Under the pieces are notes generated by a model. The model worked only from the letters and a program-made list of their open reading frames with translations, was not told the DNA's origin and searched no databases. From the NCBI GenBank assembly GCA_033239525.1, contig BSYO01000015.1:17793713-17857712 (forward strand): 64,000 bases of DNA, written 5' to 3'. This stretch comes from Nepenthes gracilis (Eukaryota; Streptophyta; Magnoliopsida; Caryophyllales; Nepenthaceae). Shown here one piece after another: positions 1 to 13,000 of this stretch (its first letter is position 1; every line of letters starts with the position of its first letter). Made by a program: the position numbers and the translations under genes.

Positions 1-773
1 TTTTTGGATATTTTAAAGATAGAGAGAAGAAAGGAATGTCCAATCACACCATAATACAAAAAATAAAAGTAGGTAGTAAGGAAAAAACTTAAGAAGGAAC
101 CTCACAGGATCTTGAGATCAATATGATCATCGCAGAAGTAGCTAAGATACACGCCCGCCCCAGCTCCACCAATCCCACCCTCCCAAGTGAAAAAAGATGA
201 AAGAAATGATGCCGTGAAAAACAAATGATGCAAAAGGGTGCTAATAACAAATAGATTTAGCTTGTCATAGACCACCATTGTAGCAGACCAACTGCCATAT
301 ACTTGGAAATACCAGATGTACATGCATGTGCAAGCGTGTGAGTGCGCACATGTAGCATATTCTTTGAAACTCTGTAAAATGTAAAATTGGAAACTTTTCA
401 TACTGAGGTTAAACTTACATCTTCCTCATCAAGATGGAGTTGGAGTTATAGGGCTACTCCTCCTTATTTTGAATATTCAATTATTTATAAAATTGTTGGA
501 TATGCAAAAAAATTCACATAAAAGATACAGCAGGATGTAATACATCTTTCTATGTGTCTATGTCATCTCAATCAAATGCTGATGTGTCATAATTGAATTT
601 CCTCATCAAATAAACGAACAGCGGTACAAGTAAATAAGTACGGATTCACAATATATACATTCATATTTCATATAAAAGCTCATGAATACTGTCAGAATGC
701 TCAGAAAATATGTGTTTGATGCACCTGCAAATTTTTCCATCTTAATTCTAAAACAAAGAGTACAAAACCATAC
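1..773 (-). other. Start of the third intron of the RING1-type gene
   Basis: Exon 3 ends with donor GTATGG at 768-773. The next expected exon, encoding the rest of the RING finger, is not found between here and position 1, so the intron runs off the window. Confidence 0.6.
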
Positions 774-3700
774 CGAGACAAATTGGACATTGGACTTCCT
801 TGCGGATATCCGGCAATCTTACTAGAATGAATCTGCACGGACATGAATAGAATCACTAGCATCTATCCCTTTATGGGTAGAATAGATAAACCTCAGAAAT
901 ATGCTACATGTACTATTGATACTTGATGGGACAACCATAAAAGTAAGAAACATCACTGCCACCACAGGAGAGATAATTCAATGGCAAAATAAGAATAAAA
1001 CCAATAATTGAAATAAATCACAGGCATTATGTAGCACCATCAGAGAAGTGGCATATAATTGGCTGATCAAGGTCCGCCTAGACATGACAACTGTGCAGTT
1101 TTCCACATTCCATTTCAGACAGTTGAGCAACAAGCATCCAATCACTTTAGAGTGAAACATGAGACGCAGCAGGTTGTATGGCAATATGTAAGCTGCAGAT
1201 GAACAAGCAGTGGACAACAGCTCGACTGGAATCAATAAAGGAGTGATAGATCTGTTCATTTGTAATGAGCCAAGAGCAAGCATCAAGATTAAGCAAGCAG
1301 TAACAAACCAAGATATTAAGCTAGCAGATATAACAAGGCTGTTTACAGCTTGTGGCTACGTAGGATTATGTGCACCTACACAGTTTCACCACTTGAAGTT
1401 CTAATTTATACATCAACATGCATGGCCCTATGTGCTTCCCAAATCCTTTCAATGCAAAAAAATAAATCTATGAGGTCTAGAAAGGAGGTCTCAACGGGAA
1501 ATCTGTCAGGATCAAATAACATTCTAAAGGCTAGATTGATATCCCAGAAGCATAAGATATCCTGAAGATGCCAATTCTCTACTTCTCCAGTAATATATCC
1601 TGAACATAACAATTCTTCTTGCATGTAATCTGCATTGTCCAAGTTGACTCAAAAAAAATACACCTTAAATGCCCATTTTCTAACAGCATTACATTATATG
1701 ATGATGAGGGTGAGCATTGCTGCTACGGTAAAGTTGATCTATTGCGACATGGAGGTTGTGAGTTTAAATAACAGAAATAGTGTCGACATTACAGGAATAA
1801 GACTCCATATATTTGACTTTTCTTATAGCCTGTAACATGAGAATGAAGAAAATTTTTTAAAAAATAAACCTTTGACAGTGCATAACTTGTTAGAAGAGAT
1901 CCATTCGGTTATATTGACTTGCATGTTCAAGATTAACATTTACTACTAGTCTAGCACAATAAGGATTCACTTTCGCATCAAATCGAATATATAAATTCAG
2001 AAGAAAAGTATTTTTTTTACTCTTAAGACTGAAAGTGGTCATTTCACAATCTAGATTCTTGATTATCACAAAGCCCACCTACACATTTGTAAAGCATAGT
2101 GCAAGACATTGTGCAATACACCAAAAATTGGCAATAATAATAGAAATACTGAAGGAGGTGATGCAATCTAAGCAACATGGATATGGACGAGGAAATGGGA
2201 AATGGATACGATCCAATACCAACATGGTGAAATGTTATTTAAAAAAAAAAATAGGACATGATACTTTGTGAATAAGGTAACTAAAATTCAAAATTTTATA
2301 TTGGTAAGCCGATTGAACAATGGTATTTTATACAAAATTAGCAATCCATACTTTCCTTCACAATTTCTGATTACTGTAATATTTATTTATAAGCAGCAAA
2401 ACAAGGATAGAGAAGAGGAGAAAAAAAGGCACACATTGTCAAGGTTTGTTATTGTTCACACCACAAGGAAAATATAAAAAAGGAGGAACCAATTGACCAA
2501 ACAGCCAGACATAATTCCACAAAGAGACTTAAGCATAAGATAGGCTTAATGCCCTATTTCCATCAAAAGACAGAACAAAAGAGTTAGGACAAAAACAAGC
2601 ATATGCTGGAAAGTATTTAGACAAAAATTCAACAATGAGTTAAGAGATAAATACAATAACAAGGATTCAACATCCAGAGTTATGATACCACAAATTTCAC
2701 AAGCGTTCTGTTTATAATACCCAAGCGAATAAATTTACCATGAGAGAACAAATAGAGAGCAACCTAATCTCTATCACTAGCCATTTCCACAGTTTCTGTC
2801 AATTTCAGCCCCTTATTTTACCTATGAAGCAGTGAGCTCTCTCATTAATTGAATATAAACGGAAACTAGTGTTTTTATTTTTTCTTATCTCACCTCTATG
2901 TTTAAAATATTTTGCTATTTACTAAGTAGCTTTAATACTTAGTTTTTTGTCAAATATTTTATTTCTTGATTTAAAAATAATAAAAAACTTAGTTCAAGCA
3001 TGTCCCATGTATGCTCTTAATGTGTCTCCAACTTGTACGAATTAAACAAAAAATAAAACATTCTGACATGGGTCAGTGCTCAACACATATCAAAGAGTGT
3101 CCGCTACGTCTCGGCCACTGTTTATTCCCCTATACTATAGACAAATGGGCATGCCACTCCAAAGGAGCTGCCGTTGCTTCCTAACATAAGTATAATATCA
3201 TTTATCAATAATTATATCCGGAGAAACTCCCTGTCAGCAAATGGGAAAGATTGGACAGCAGTGTTGTTGAACCTTTTTGAAAAACTAATCAGAGGTATGA
3301 GGTAGTAACAATCATTACAACAAGAAGCCCATGTAACGATGTGAATAGTTAGAGCCATGTGGTAGCAACAATCATTACAACAAGCTCATGTAATGACGTG
3401 AATTCTATCATTCATCTCGTTTTGATTGTTGCCTTCTAATGTTCATGTAATACTAGAACCCAAGAATCAGAAAGGTTTTAGCATGATATATGATCAGGGT
3501 CAGACTACAGCTTCTCTCAATCCAATGTCCTGCTGTCCGTAAGGGAATTCCATTTTTTTTTAACTCCTTTAACAACCTGCATAGAGTACGCACCACAGGC
3601 TCAGCAACAAGGTCCCTTTAGGCCGTTGTCTTCTCTTGGGATCAAGAAAAGGAAAGAGATTTTATAATGAACCTACTTTGAGAATCTCACACATTTTATG

Positions 3701-4563
3701 TAGTAAGGGATATTAAAACTCCAGCACGAAAAGGTCAGCTCTGTATACGCGGGAGGACCAATAGAGGGAAGGAGGGGAGAGTTAGTTCACAAACAGGTGT
3801 GGTATTGGCATTTGTAATCAATTTTTAGCCAACATGACGCCATCGTTACAGTATTACACAAGAGCATCAACAAAATTCACTTAAGTGAAATAAAAATATT
3901 TTATCCACCCAATCAGGTCTCATCTTCAAACAACACGAACGTACAATAAAGAAAACGCGTACAACAAACAGTGCACCATTAATGAATGAATTACAGAACA
4001 GAAATGAACACCGCAACATGATGAATCATGATCAGCTCAAAATTACGTTCGTTTATGAGCCTCATCACAGATAACAACAAATGCGGCAAATCCACAGCTA
4101 ATTGAAACCATCATTCAGTCCGTCATTCTATAACCATCGGCTTACTAAAGAACGTTCAACCGTTAAAAAAGAACAGAATAGCCACCGATGCCAAAAATGC
4201 TCATTATTCATTCATTAAAAACTAAAATAGTCAAAATCAACGCGAATCACTCGGACAGAAAGTCAAGGCACGTACTCGTCTTGGTCGCGTCCGCTGCTAG
4301 ACGAAGCACTTCGATCGGACTCTGCAGACGAGAGGACAAAGGAAACCATATCATGACAAAGCTATTTGTTGGCATTGGATCAACTACCCAAAATCAAAAC
4401 GCAGAACCAAATTCGCGTTTTCGTAAGAATGTGACGTTCTTTGAGCATAAGAAGCAGAATACTAACCTTCTCCTTGTTGCTGCTGCTGTTCTTGGTGATT
4501 TTCGTGGTTGTTCTCCGGAAGATCTTCATCTGTATTCTCGTATAAACGCTTCTGTGCAGGCAT
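774..4563 (-). CDS. RING1: RING1-type Polycomb E3 ubiquitin ligase, 5' part only (three exons visible)
   Basis: Spliced by eye. Exon 1 is 4467-4563 (start codon 4561-4563, favourable AACAATGCC context; donor GTTAGT), exon 2 is 4276-4321 (donor GTACGT) and exon 3 is 774-832 (donor GTATGG). Phases join without a stop to give 67 residues plus one base. The product starts MPAQKRLYENTDEDL, has a Gln run near residues 26-30, a Ser-rich acidic linker (SDRSASSSSGRDQDE), then VRLPDIRKEVQCPICLG, the entry into a C3HC4 RING finger containing its first two zinc cysteines. IRKEVQCPICLG is the hallmark of plant RING1A/RING1B. In that family the protein is the catalytic core of PRC1, which ubiquitinates histone H2A in the nucleus. 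The rest of the RING and the C-terminal domain lie left of position 1. Introns are 144-145 bp, 3,443 bp, and a third that fills 1-773. RING1A versus RING1B cannot be decided here. Confidence 0.85.
833..4275 (-). other. Long second intron of the RING1-type gene
   Basis: Between exon 2 and exon 3 there are 3.4 kb of AT-rich DNA with no further exon needed to keep the reading frame. It begins GTACGT and ends in a GTGCAG acceptor on the minus strand. It holds a 60-bp direct repeat (3301-3404) and a 78-codon minus-strand open frame (1406-1642) that I do not recognise. Confidence 0.7.
3301..3404 (+). repeat. 60-bp direct repeat (two copies)
   Basis: GGTAGTAACAATCATTACAA at 3301 recurs with one change at 3361. 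Both copies continue through a CATGTAA-GATGTGAAT-like segment, so the period is 60 bp. It lies inside the RING1 intron. Confidence 0.75.
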
Positions 4564-4800
4564 TGTTGCAAGTTAAATTACAAATCTATAACAAAACGAA
4601 CTCGCAGACTGAAGGAGAAAGAACGAAAACAACAGAGAAGGCGAGGCTATGTTGCGGTTGAGTTCATGATAACGATGGAGGAGACGACGGCTGTGGAAGG
4701 TATGAGAGAAGCGAAGAAAAGGGTGATTCAGGTTGAGTGCAGCTTCTTCTCTTCTCTTCTCTCGGTTATTCGCGAGGGAGAAGAATCAGATGTGTAGCGC
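4564..4800 (-). promoter_or_regulatory. 5' UTR and proximal promoter of the RING1-type gene
   Basis: This moderately GC-rich stretch lies directly upstream of the start codon at 4563 and contains a CT-rich tract (4741-4763) typical of plant 5' leaders. Beyond about 4840 the DNA becomes homopolymer-A-rich (4843-4859) and AT-rich. I cannot place a transcription start. Confidence 0.4.
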
Positions 4801-5149
4801 TTCGGGGTCGTGATCTTAACCCGAATTTCCATTTCCTGGTAGAAAAAAAAAAAAAAAAACCCAAAAAAAAACAAAAGTTAGAATAAGGTGTTGCTAAACT
4901 TACCTGCTGTGACAGGGAAAGTGTCACGGAGAAACTGCAGTGATTCACTAAAACGATGCGTTTTGATTTCTCAAGGGACACGTTTACGCTTCATTGCCCA
5001 AGAGTTGAGAAAGTGGATTAATTTTTATCTTCACTTTTCATTAATGGATTCTCAATTTGTAGGCCCCAACAATCGTCGTACAACATGGATAAGTAATCTA
5101 ATGTTTGCTGTGCTACGTATAAATCTAACTGTTTATATAATTTTTTAAT

Positions 5150-6976
5150 AAAAATTTAAATTAATTTTTTAATTAAAATATTTAAATTATTAGATTTATA
5201 TTTAATATGGTAATAAGACTAAGGCATAAAAATTGAATCTCACATTCATAACACATAATTCATTGATTTGACATGGTTAGACAAAATCTCGACCGAGCAT
5301 GATATTATCTTCGATTTGATTCAAGCCTTGTTGAATATACATGGGCCGAGCGATTCATAAAAATTATTATATAAAAATATTACACAAATTATTATAAAAA
5401 TATATTTTATTTTATTAATCAAATTTTTATTTTTACATCATATACAAATTTTTAAAAAAATTAATGTAACTCAACAAGTAATTATACTTATTTTTAAAAA
5501 AAGGCATATTGAGGTACATGTTATACTAGAATGGCATGGTTATATTTTGGGTTGTGCTTAACACAGTACGACTTAATAATACCTTGACCCAGAACGACAC
5601 TAAGTCAAATTTTAAGCTGCACGATGCCAAACATACAGGGGCCACGACGATCGATGGAAAAATATTATATAAAATAAATAAAAATAAATTGTTATAAAAA
5701 TATATTTATTTTATTAATTAAATATTTATTATTACATTATGTATAAATTTAAGTATACTTATAAAGGAAATATATAATTACTCATATGTAACTTTAGTTT
5801 TTAGTTATGTAGTCATATTTGGACTCATCTTCTTCGTTGCTGCTTAAAATTATTAGATGTTATAATCGATCATTTCTGTTTAACAAATCTTTAAATAAAT
5901 ACATATGTTAATATTTTTTAGTGTCATCTTACTTTGTTTTTTAAATACAACTTGACCATCGCTATTAAAAACAGATTGGAATAGCATTTTACTTATTGGA
6001 GGGTTAAAAAATCCTATACCTTTAAAAAATGTACAAAAAGATTATAAAAAAAAATAAGTCTAAATTAAAACTATCAATCTCTTTCCTCGTATATTTATTA
6101 CATGTATAAAGTCTAAATTACTATTTTATTTAAAAAATTATTCTAATAAATAAAATAATAATTTTTAATTTTTTAATTAAAAAAAAATTATAAAACATTT
6201 TAACATATGTATTAATATTCTGACAGACTTTATGAATGAATTAATTTTCTATTTAAAAGTCGAATAATAGTAATTTAAATAAAATTATAATAGTATTATT
6301 ATTTAAATCATTATTGAAACTAATAGAAAAAAATCTTATTATAAGTTTAATATTTTTGCATTTCAATATCTTTCATTTTTACAATTGTGAAAGCTAAACG
6401 TGGATATTTAAAAACTTAAAACTAATATTTTTTATAATAATTATTTTTTTATCAATCCAAATTATTATATAATGATTAAATATTACTAATTAAAAAAATT
6501 GAATTCATTTTTATTAATTTAGAAATTAAATCTTATTTGAACTATAAAATAGAGAGAAGAACCACCACCTTTTTGCAAGGCATGGGGTGAAATGTACCTT
6601 TGAACATATTTTTTGAATAATTGATATTTTTATATGAGGAATGAATTCTTCAAATGAATAATATATTTTATAAATGCCTCTCAATTTATATTTATATCAT
6701 ATTAAAATATTTCTAATTTTATACTATCTGTAAATATTAATTTTTAAAAAATAATAAAAATTATTATCTTTTATATTTTTTATGTACTATTTCAAGTACC
6801 ACTGCTATAATTGAGAGTAGGTTATCATTAGAATTACTATTAAAATGCCATCAATATGTACAAGTGTTTTGGAATTATTATCCCAAACTATTTCACCATG
6901 AATTTTTTTTTTGAAAAAAAACCTAATGACTCATCAATATAATAATCAAATTATTAAAAAAATAGTTATTAATTAT
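5150..6976. other. AT-rich intergenic DNA with a diverged direct repeat
   Basis: No gene is supported. Segments at about 5345-5455 and 5648-5752 share a GATCGAT-like start followed by the same AT-rich string (TATAAAAATATATTT and TTTATTATTACAT-like parts), a diverged direct repeat about 300 bp apart. The rest is AT-rich low-complexity DNA. Confidence 0.5.
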
Positions 6977-6981
6977 GTAGA
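6977..6981. repeat. Target-site duplication GTAGA, left copy
   Basis: Identical to 15749-15753 and directly abuts the TGTTG start of the split solo LTR. Confidence 0.8.
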
Positions 6982-7352
6982 TGTTGTGTCTCGGATTTTC
7001 GGTTATTGTATGGATTAGAGAGCCTTTAAATTTTGTATCTGAATCAGATCACGAGCGGGTCCAATCTTCATCGTTAATAATCTGAAACCTACACAATATA
7101 AACTACAAATAGGAGGTCAGAAGTCGGTAAGATGTCTCCCACCGAAAATGCTCAAATGCTCAAGTCAAAAACTTTCCACAATGAACAGAAAGATGTGCAC
7201 ACTTAAATGTACACAAATGAATGTAAAGTTTGCGGCAGAAGTGTGAGAATGCAAGAGTGTGGGACTTGTTGAGCGGATGTGGGAGGTTAGGTTCCACAGT
7301 TGCACTACAGTGAGTGGCTCACTAAAGGTACTCAAAGGAGGCGTAGAGAGTT

Positions 7353-7357
7353 CGATC
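7353..7357. repeat. Target-site duplication CGATC, left copy
   Basis: Abuts the TGTTAAC start of the copia 5' LTR; identical to 15231-15235. Confidence 0.85.
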
Positions 7358-7696
7358 TGTTAACTGTTTAGTTTTAAAGCTGAACAATTATGGTCCACAT
7401 TAATAGATGTAACCGATTGATAACTCCACAATTAAATCATCATTAATTCTCGTTGGTAACCCATTAACAAGATAATTGATGAAATTATATTTAAATAAGT
7501 GGGTTATTTGTTTTGTCCCTGGATCTCTTCTCTGAAAATACACCATAAACGTTGAGAATTTGAGTTTAAAAGTTTCAAAATTGAAAACAGAGCAAAAGGA
7601 AAAACAAAGCAAGAAATGGCGGAAAGTTGGTGATTCTTTATTTTATTCCGCATTTCAGTCTTTTTATGAATAATTAGATTGGTTTAAATCCTCACA
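7358..7696 (+). repeat. 5' LTR of the copia element
   Basis: Starts TGTTAACTG and ends CCTCACA. It matches 14909-15230 along its length, for example AATTCTCGTTGGTAAC and AAATAAGTGGG in both. Confidence 0.88.
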
Positions 7697-7698
7697 TT

Positions 7699-7709
7699 TG
7701 GTATCAGAG
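7699..7709 (+). promoter_or_regulatory. Primer-binding site, tRNA-Met type
   Basis: TGGTATCAGAG lies two bases after the 5' LTR and is the usual initiator-Met-tRNA-complementary priming site of plant copia elements. Confidence 0.8.
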
Positions 7710-8362
7710 ACATGTATGCTTTTGCCTTGAATCTCTTCTGCATTTTCTTCCATTTTTTTGATTATAAAAATTTCTAATGTTTTAATTTTTGTGATGATTT
7801 GGTGAAAACTAATGTCAAAAATTATTTTAAAATTTTAATTTTTAATATTTTTATATATTTTAGATCAATTTTAGTATAAAAATGATAAAATTTTTATCAG
7901 GTCAGAATTTGGATAAAAACAAGTCTAGGCTAACCCGGCAAGAGGTTGAAGACAATATAAACGGTGTCATTTTGACACTGCTACAGTAACTATTAAAAAA
8001 AGTTTATATGGCCTATTCTGTCGTTGCCCCAACTTTGCACGTCCGTATACCTACGCTCGCGTGGGCCTAGGGCAAAACCCTCATGATCTGCACAGTCCAT
8101 TTCGTTGGAATCCGTGGCCCAGACCTTGCGACCCATTCTATAAAAATCGCAACAAATCGCGTTGCAGGCCCTGCGCGGCAGGTTCGAACCCGGGACCTTC
8201 GGCCCAAGCAGAAGCTGAACACACTTTTGTTAATATATGTGGGACAATTAATATATTTACGTAATATTTGCATATTAATTTTCTATAATACATATATATA
8301 TATATATATTATTATGTATAAGGTTTATTATATAATGTTTAAAAATATAATTATATATATAT
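7710..8362 (+). other. Copia leader region with a tRNA B-box-like string
   Basis: Non-coding. At 8181-8196 the string GGTTCGAACCCGGGACC resembles a pol III B box, within a short GC-rich stretch (8030-8220). A matching A box and cloverleaf are not visible, so it is not called as a tRNA or SINE. It ends in TA repeats. Confidence 0.45.
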
Positions 8363-9580
8363 TGATGCGTACCTGGATTCGACTTCGAACGGATTCGGAT
8401 TCTTCTGGATGGTTTTAACCGGCTCCGTTCACTGAGCATGAATCCTGCACACCACTAAAACGAATAAGAGGTCAGCGTTATTGGCGGAAAGTTGTCCAAC
8501 CGAGCTGTTTCACGATCTTTCCAAGAATCGATATCTGATCTTGAAGGAAGAAGCGAAAATATAGAGAGAGAGAGTTTGAGTGTTTGATCGAGATGTAAGA
8601 GAGACGCGAGATCTTCTTGAATCTGGAAGGTGGGAAGATAGTAAACGGCCGTGAGGGCACGCTTGTTGCCTTAGGATTTTCTGAGAGAACGAAGGTGGCA
8701 GATAAGGTAGGCTTCTGTGAGCTCTCTATCGTTCCAGAAAATATACACAATTCAGTCTCAAGAGGTGTCTGCTGATGGAAGTATCAATGAGAGCCTGAAT
8801 GAGAGCGTTAGTCAGTATGGAAGAAAGCGTTCAAGAGAGCATGCCTTGAATAGAGATTCAAGAGCTTCTTTTATGGTAAAGATGGCGATCCTCCCTCTTT
8901 GGAAGGAGTGATCGTCCTCGTGATCTGCTGCTGGCCTTCCTTTTGGAGGTTGATGCTTATTGTCAAGTTGTGGAAGATTGTTTCCTTCTGAGGCGGCCAA
9001 CCACTTTCCAAGTTGGTTTCTTTCCTCCCCAGTATATTACCGTTGGAGTACCTTGGTTGTCAAGGAACGGAGAAGATCTGGCATTTTCCTTCTTTGAAGG
9101 GCGCCAATCTTGTCAATGTCCTTTTTGGTGTAAATTGAGATCGTGGAAGATACTTGAAAAGCTGTGGTTGGCTGTCTGATGAGTGGTGGGCCCAAACGGA
9201 GCAGGCACATTACTGTAGAAATGCGTCATTTTAGCCTGATGTATAGGCGCAGGCAGTAACGCCTCGAGTTGGCCCGTCAGCGTGCCGCGCGCCGTGGAGA
9301 ACGGGGAGAGAGAAACTAGCGATCAATCGATGGGTGTGGGTAAGGAATGGAATAGGCCCATCACAGAAGAAGAGCTCTAAATGCCTAAACCAAGTCAGCA
9401 GTGGCCAACATCAGACGTTGCTCGCGGAAGTGAGCAAGTTGGGCGCAAGACCAACGCTTAACGTTGACCGTCTTGAGCTTTCGATCACGGGCCCGTCTTC
9501 CCTCTTGGGCCGTCAAAAATGTGTTTGCCTTCTTGGGTTTAGTTGACTTTCTTTTTTTACCCGATTATTAGTGTCATCGA
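8363..9580 (+). mobile_element. Probable solo LTR nested inside the copia element
   Basis: A GC-rich 1.2-kb block sits abruptly between TA-repeat DNA. It starts TGATGCGTACC and ends TTAGTGTCATCGA, close to the TTAGTGTCCGACCCAACA end of the outer solo LTR. TGATG/CATC(g) is an imperfect terminal inverted repeat. TATAT occurs on both sides (8358-8362, 9581-9585), but within TA repeats this is weak proof of a target duplication. Open frames inside it overlap on both strands and match nothing I know. Confidence 0.55.
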
Positions 9581-10021
9581 TATATATATATATATATGTA
9601 TAATATCTAGTGAATAATATAATTTAATTAATTAGGAATTGGTCACAATGTCCTTAATTAATAAAATTATATTTTATTATCACATATGGTATAAGGACAT
9701 TAATTATGATTAATTATTTTTAATATAATAAAATTTATCTCATAAAAAATTTTATTATATTAAATTGATTAATTAGGATAAAATATCAAATTATTTTTCT
9801 TAATTTACCCACAATGATTAAGAATTGAAATATAATTTAATAGTTTTATCATAAAATTTGGATATGAATTTACTTAAATTTAAAATTTAGCCCACAGATA
9901 ATTTTTATATGAATTGATTCATGATATATACTTTACATTAATAAAATATATTCTGTATTTATTTGTTAACCTTATTTATTATTTATTAAGTATATATTTT
10001 TATTTTTATAAAATTATACAA

Positions 10022-13000
10022 TTTGTTAATTTTTCTGATATTAAATATAAAATTTTTGAATTAAAAGGTAATAACTATAAAGTTTGGAATGATAGAATTA
10101 TTTTTCATTTAAGGTGGATGGACATATATTCTGCTATAAGAAAATACGAACCACTCGCTCTTATTGAAATCAACACTCCGATTGATATAGTTCTTTATGA
10201 ACGATAGGAGTGAATCGTCTTAATTTGGTATTTATAAAGACTAAAATTTCTGTTAATATTCGTGATTCCGCCGATCAGTATAATAAAGTATGAAATTTGC
10301 TGAAAACTATTGATGGATAATTTAAAATTTTAAATAAAGTATTTGCCAACACTCTAATTATGAAGTTTTCATCTTTAAGGCTCACCAATGTTAAGGATGT
10401 GCGTAAACATATTATACAAATGAGGAATATAAGCGGCTTAACTAAAAAATTGGAGTTGGATATGTCTGAATTTTTTTGTGTGCACTATATTTCAAATACG
10501 CTTCCATCATAATATGGATCATTCAAAATTTTTTATAACACGTATAAGAATAAATGGTCAATTAATAAACTTATGATCATATATGTTTAAGAAAAAAGAA
10601 GGCATATGGTGAAATAAAGTGAAAGTATATTTATGATTAAAAAAAGAAAGATTAAGGCTCAAGTTAAAAAGAAAAAAAGATAAAATATCTCTTCAATCTG
10701 ATATCAAGAAAGAATTCAAGTGCTTCTTTTAAAAAAAGAATTGACACATTAAGAAAAATTGTGTCAAATGCCAAATTTGGCTTGAGAAGAAATGTAATTC
10801 ATCCTCTTTTGTATGTTATAAATCTAATATAGTTAATATTTCTTATGATGCATGGTGGATTGATTCTGATTCTATAATTTACATTTTAAAGTCTTTATAG
10901 GGTTTACAAAACCTAAGGAAGTCAGTGGCAGTGAATAAAGTATTTTATTTGAAAATATGATGCATTCACATATAAAAGTAATTAAAACATACAATTTAAT
11001 TTTGAGTAGTGGATTTGTTTTGAATTTAGAAAAAACTTTTTATATTTTAAATTTCTCTAAAAATTTAATATCAGTTTCAAGACTTAAACCTTTCAGATAT
11101 TCCATTATATTTTCAGGCTTATCTTTCAATTCATATTATAAGTCTAATATTGTTAGAAATAATATATATTTGATGGTCTTTATTGTTTGAATTTATAAAA
11201 TAATATCTATTACAATACTATACATGTTAATGGTGGCATTAAACGATATATTGTGAATGAATATTTATCTATATTGTGATATAGGATATTAGGTCATATC
11301 TCAATTGAAAGAATTAAAATATTAGTAAATAATAGAGTACTTAGTACTATAAATTTTACTGAATTTTAGACTTATATGAATTGTATAAAAAGAAAGTAAA
11401 CCAACAAAACTAAAAAAAAATACCAAGAAAAATTTGAATATATTAAAAATCATACATACGGATATTTGTAGTCTAAATATTGATTCATATAACCTAAAAT
11501 ATTTTATTATATTTATTGATAATTTTTTACGATATATGTATTTCTACTTATTTCATAATAATAATGAAGTTTTATATGCTTTTAAATTATTTAAAATAGA
11601 AGTAGAGAAATAATGTAAAAAATAAATTAAAATTATGAGATCAAATAGAAGTGTAGAATACTATAATAGATATACTGAAGATGAATAAATATTTGATCCG
11701 TTTGTAAAGTTTCTTCAAAAATATGAGATTGTTGCTCAATATACTATGTCTGATTATTCGAACTAAAATAATGTAGTAGAAAGAAGAAATCGAATGTTAT
11801 TGGACATGATAAGGAGTACACTTAGTGATTTCAATCTTTCAAAATCCTTGTGGACCGAAACTCTTAAAACGGCAATGTATATATTAAATCGATTTTATCG
11901 AAAGTTATTCCAAAATCCTCTTTTGAGTTATGGAAATGTTAAAAATTGAGTTTACAACATGTACACGTTTAGAGATGCCCGTCCAAAATAAGAGTTTATA
12001 ATTCATATGAAAAGAAGTTAAATCCGAGGATCATCATTGAGTATTTCATTGGATATGCTGAACGGTCAAAAGGATACAGATTTTACTATTTATCTCACAG
12101 TACAAGGATTGTGGAATCAAAAAATACAAATTTTTTTGAAAATGACTTAATGAATGGAAGCAAACGATTCAAAAATATAATTTATGATATTGATCATTCA
12201 TATTCTCAACTTTTCATTTCATATGATAAGTTGATTGTTGTATACAATATCCCTCAAAATTAAATTGGTGTTAAATAATTAATCAATGTTATTCCATAAC
12301 ATGGTAATATTATTCCAATGGACCTTAATTTTTAGGATTTACCTGAAATAATTGTACAATATACTCCTATTGAGAATGATAATACAATATGGAGAAGGTC
12401 TACTAGAATGATAAAATCAGTAATCCCTAATGATTATATTATATATCTACAGGAGTCTGATAAGAATATTGAAATCAAAAATGACCCTGAAACATTTTCA
12501 CAAGTTATGAATTATAATGAATCAGAATTATGGTACAATACTATAAAAAATAGATGAATTTCATGAGTAGCAATAAAGTTTGGAATCTTATTGAGTTACC
12601 TAAATGGGCGAAAGTCATAGGGTGTAAATAAATCTTTAAGATAAAGAAAGATTCACTAGATAATATCGAAAGATATAAAATGAGACTCGTTGTTAAAGGA
12701 TATACTCAAAAGGAATGAATTGATTATACGGATACTTTTTTTTCTATATCTAAGAAAGATTCTCATCGTATTATTTTGGCATTGATTATTTATTTTGATA
12801 TAAAATTATAATAAATAGATGTAAAAATAGTATTTCTAAATAGTGACATAGAGGAAGATGTTTATATGAAACAATTAGAATGATTCTTCTCCAATGATAG
12901 TGAGCAATTGGTATGTAAGTTTAAGAAATCTATATATGGATTGAAACAAACCTCTCATCAATGGTATTTAAAATTTAATAATATTAGCAATCCCTAATGA

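Noticed and set aside
4188..4661. 157-codon plus-strand frame
   Set aside because: It runs antisense across RING1 exons 1 and 2 and their intron; the minus-strand exon chain is far better supported.
8061..8418. tRNA or SINE suggested by GGTTCGAACCCGGGACC
   Set aside because: A B-box-like string is present but no A box at the right distance, no acceptor stem and no cloverleaf could be drawn.
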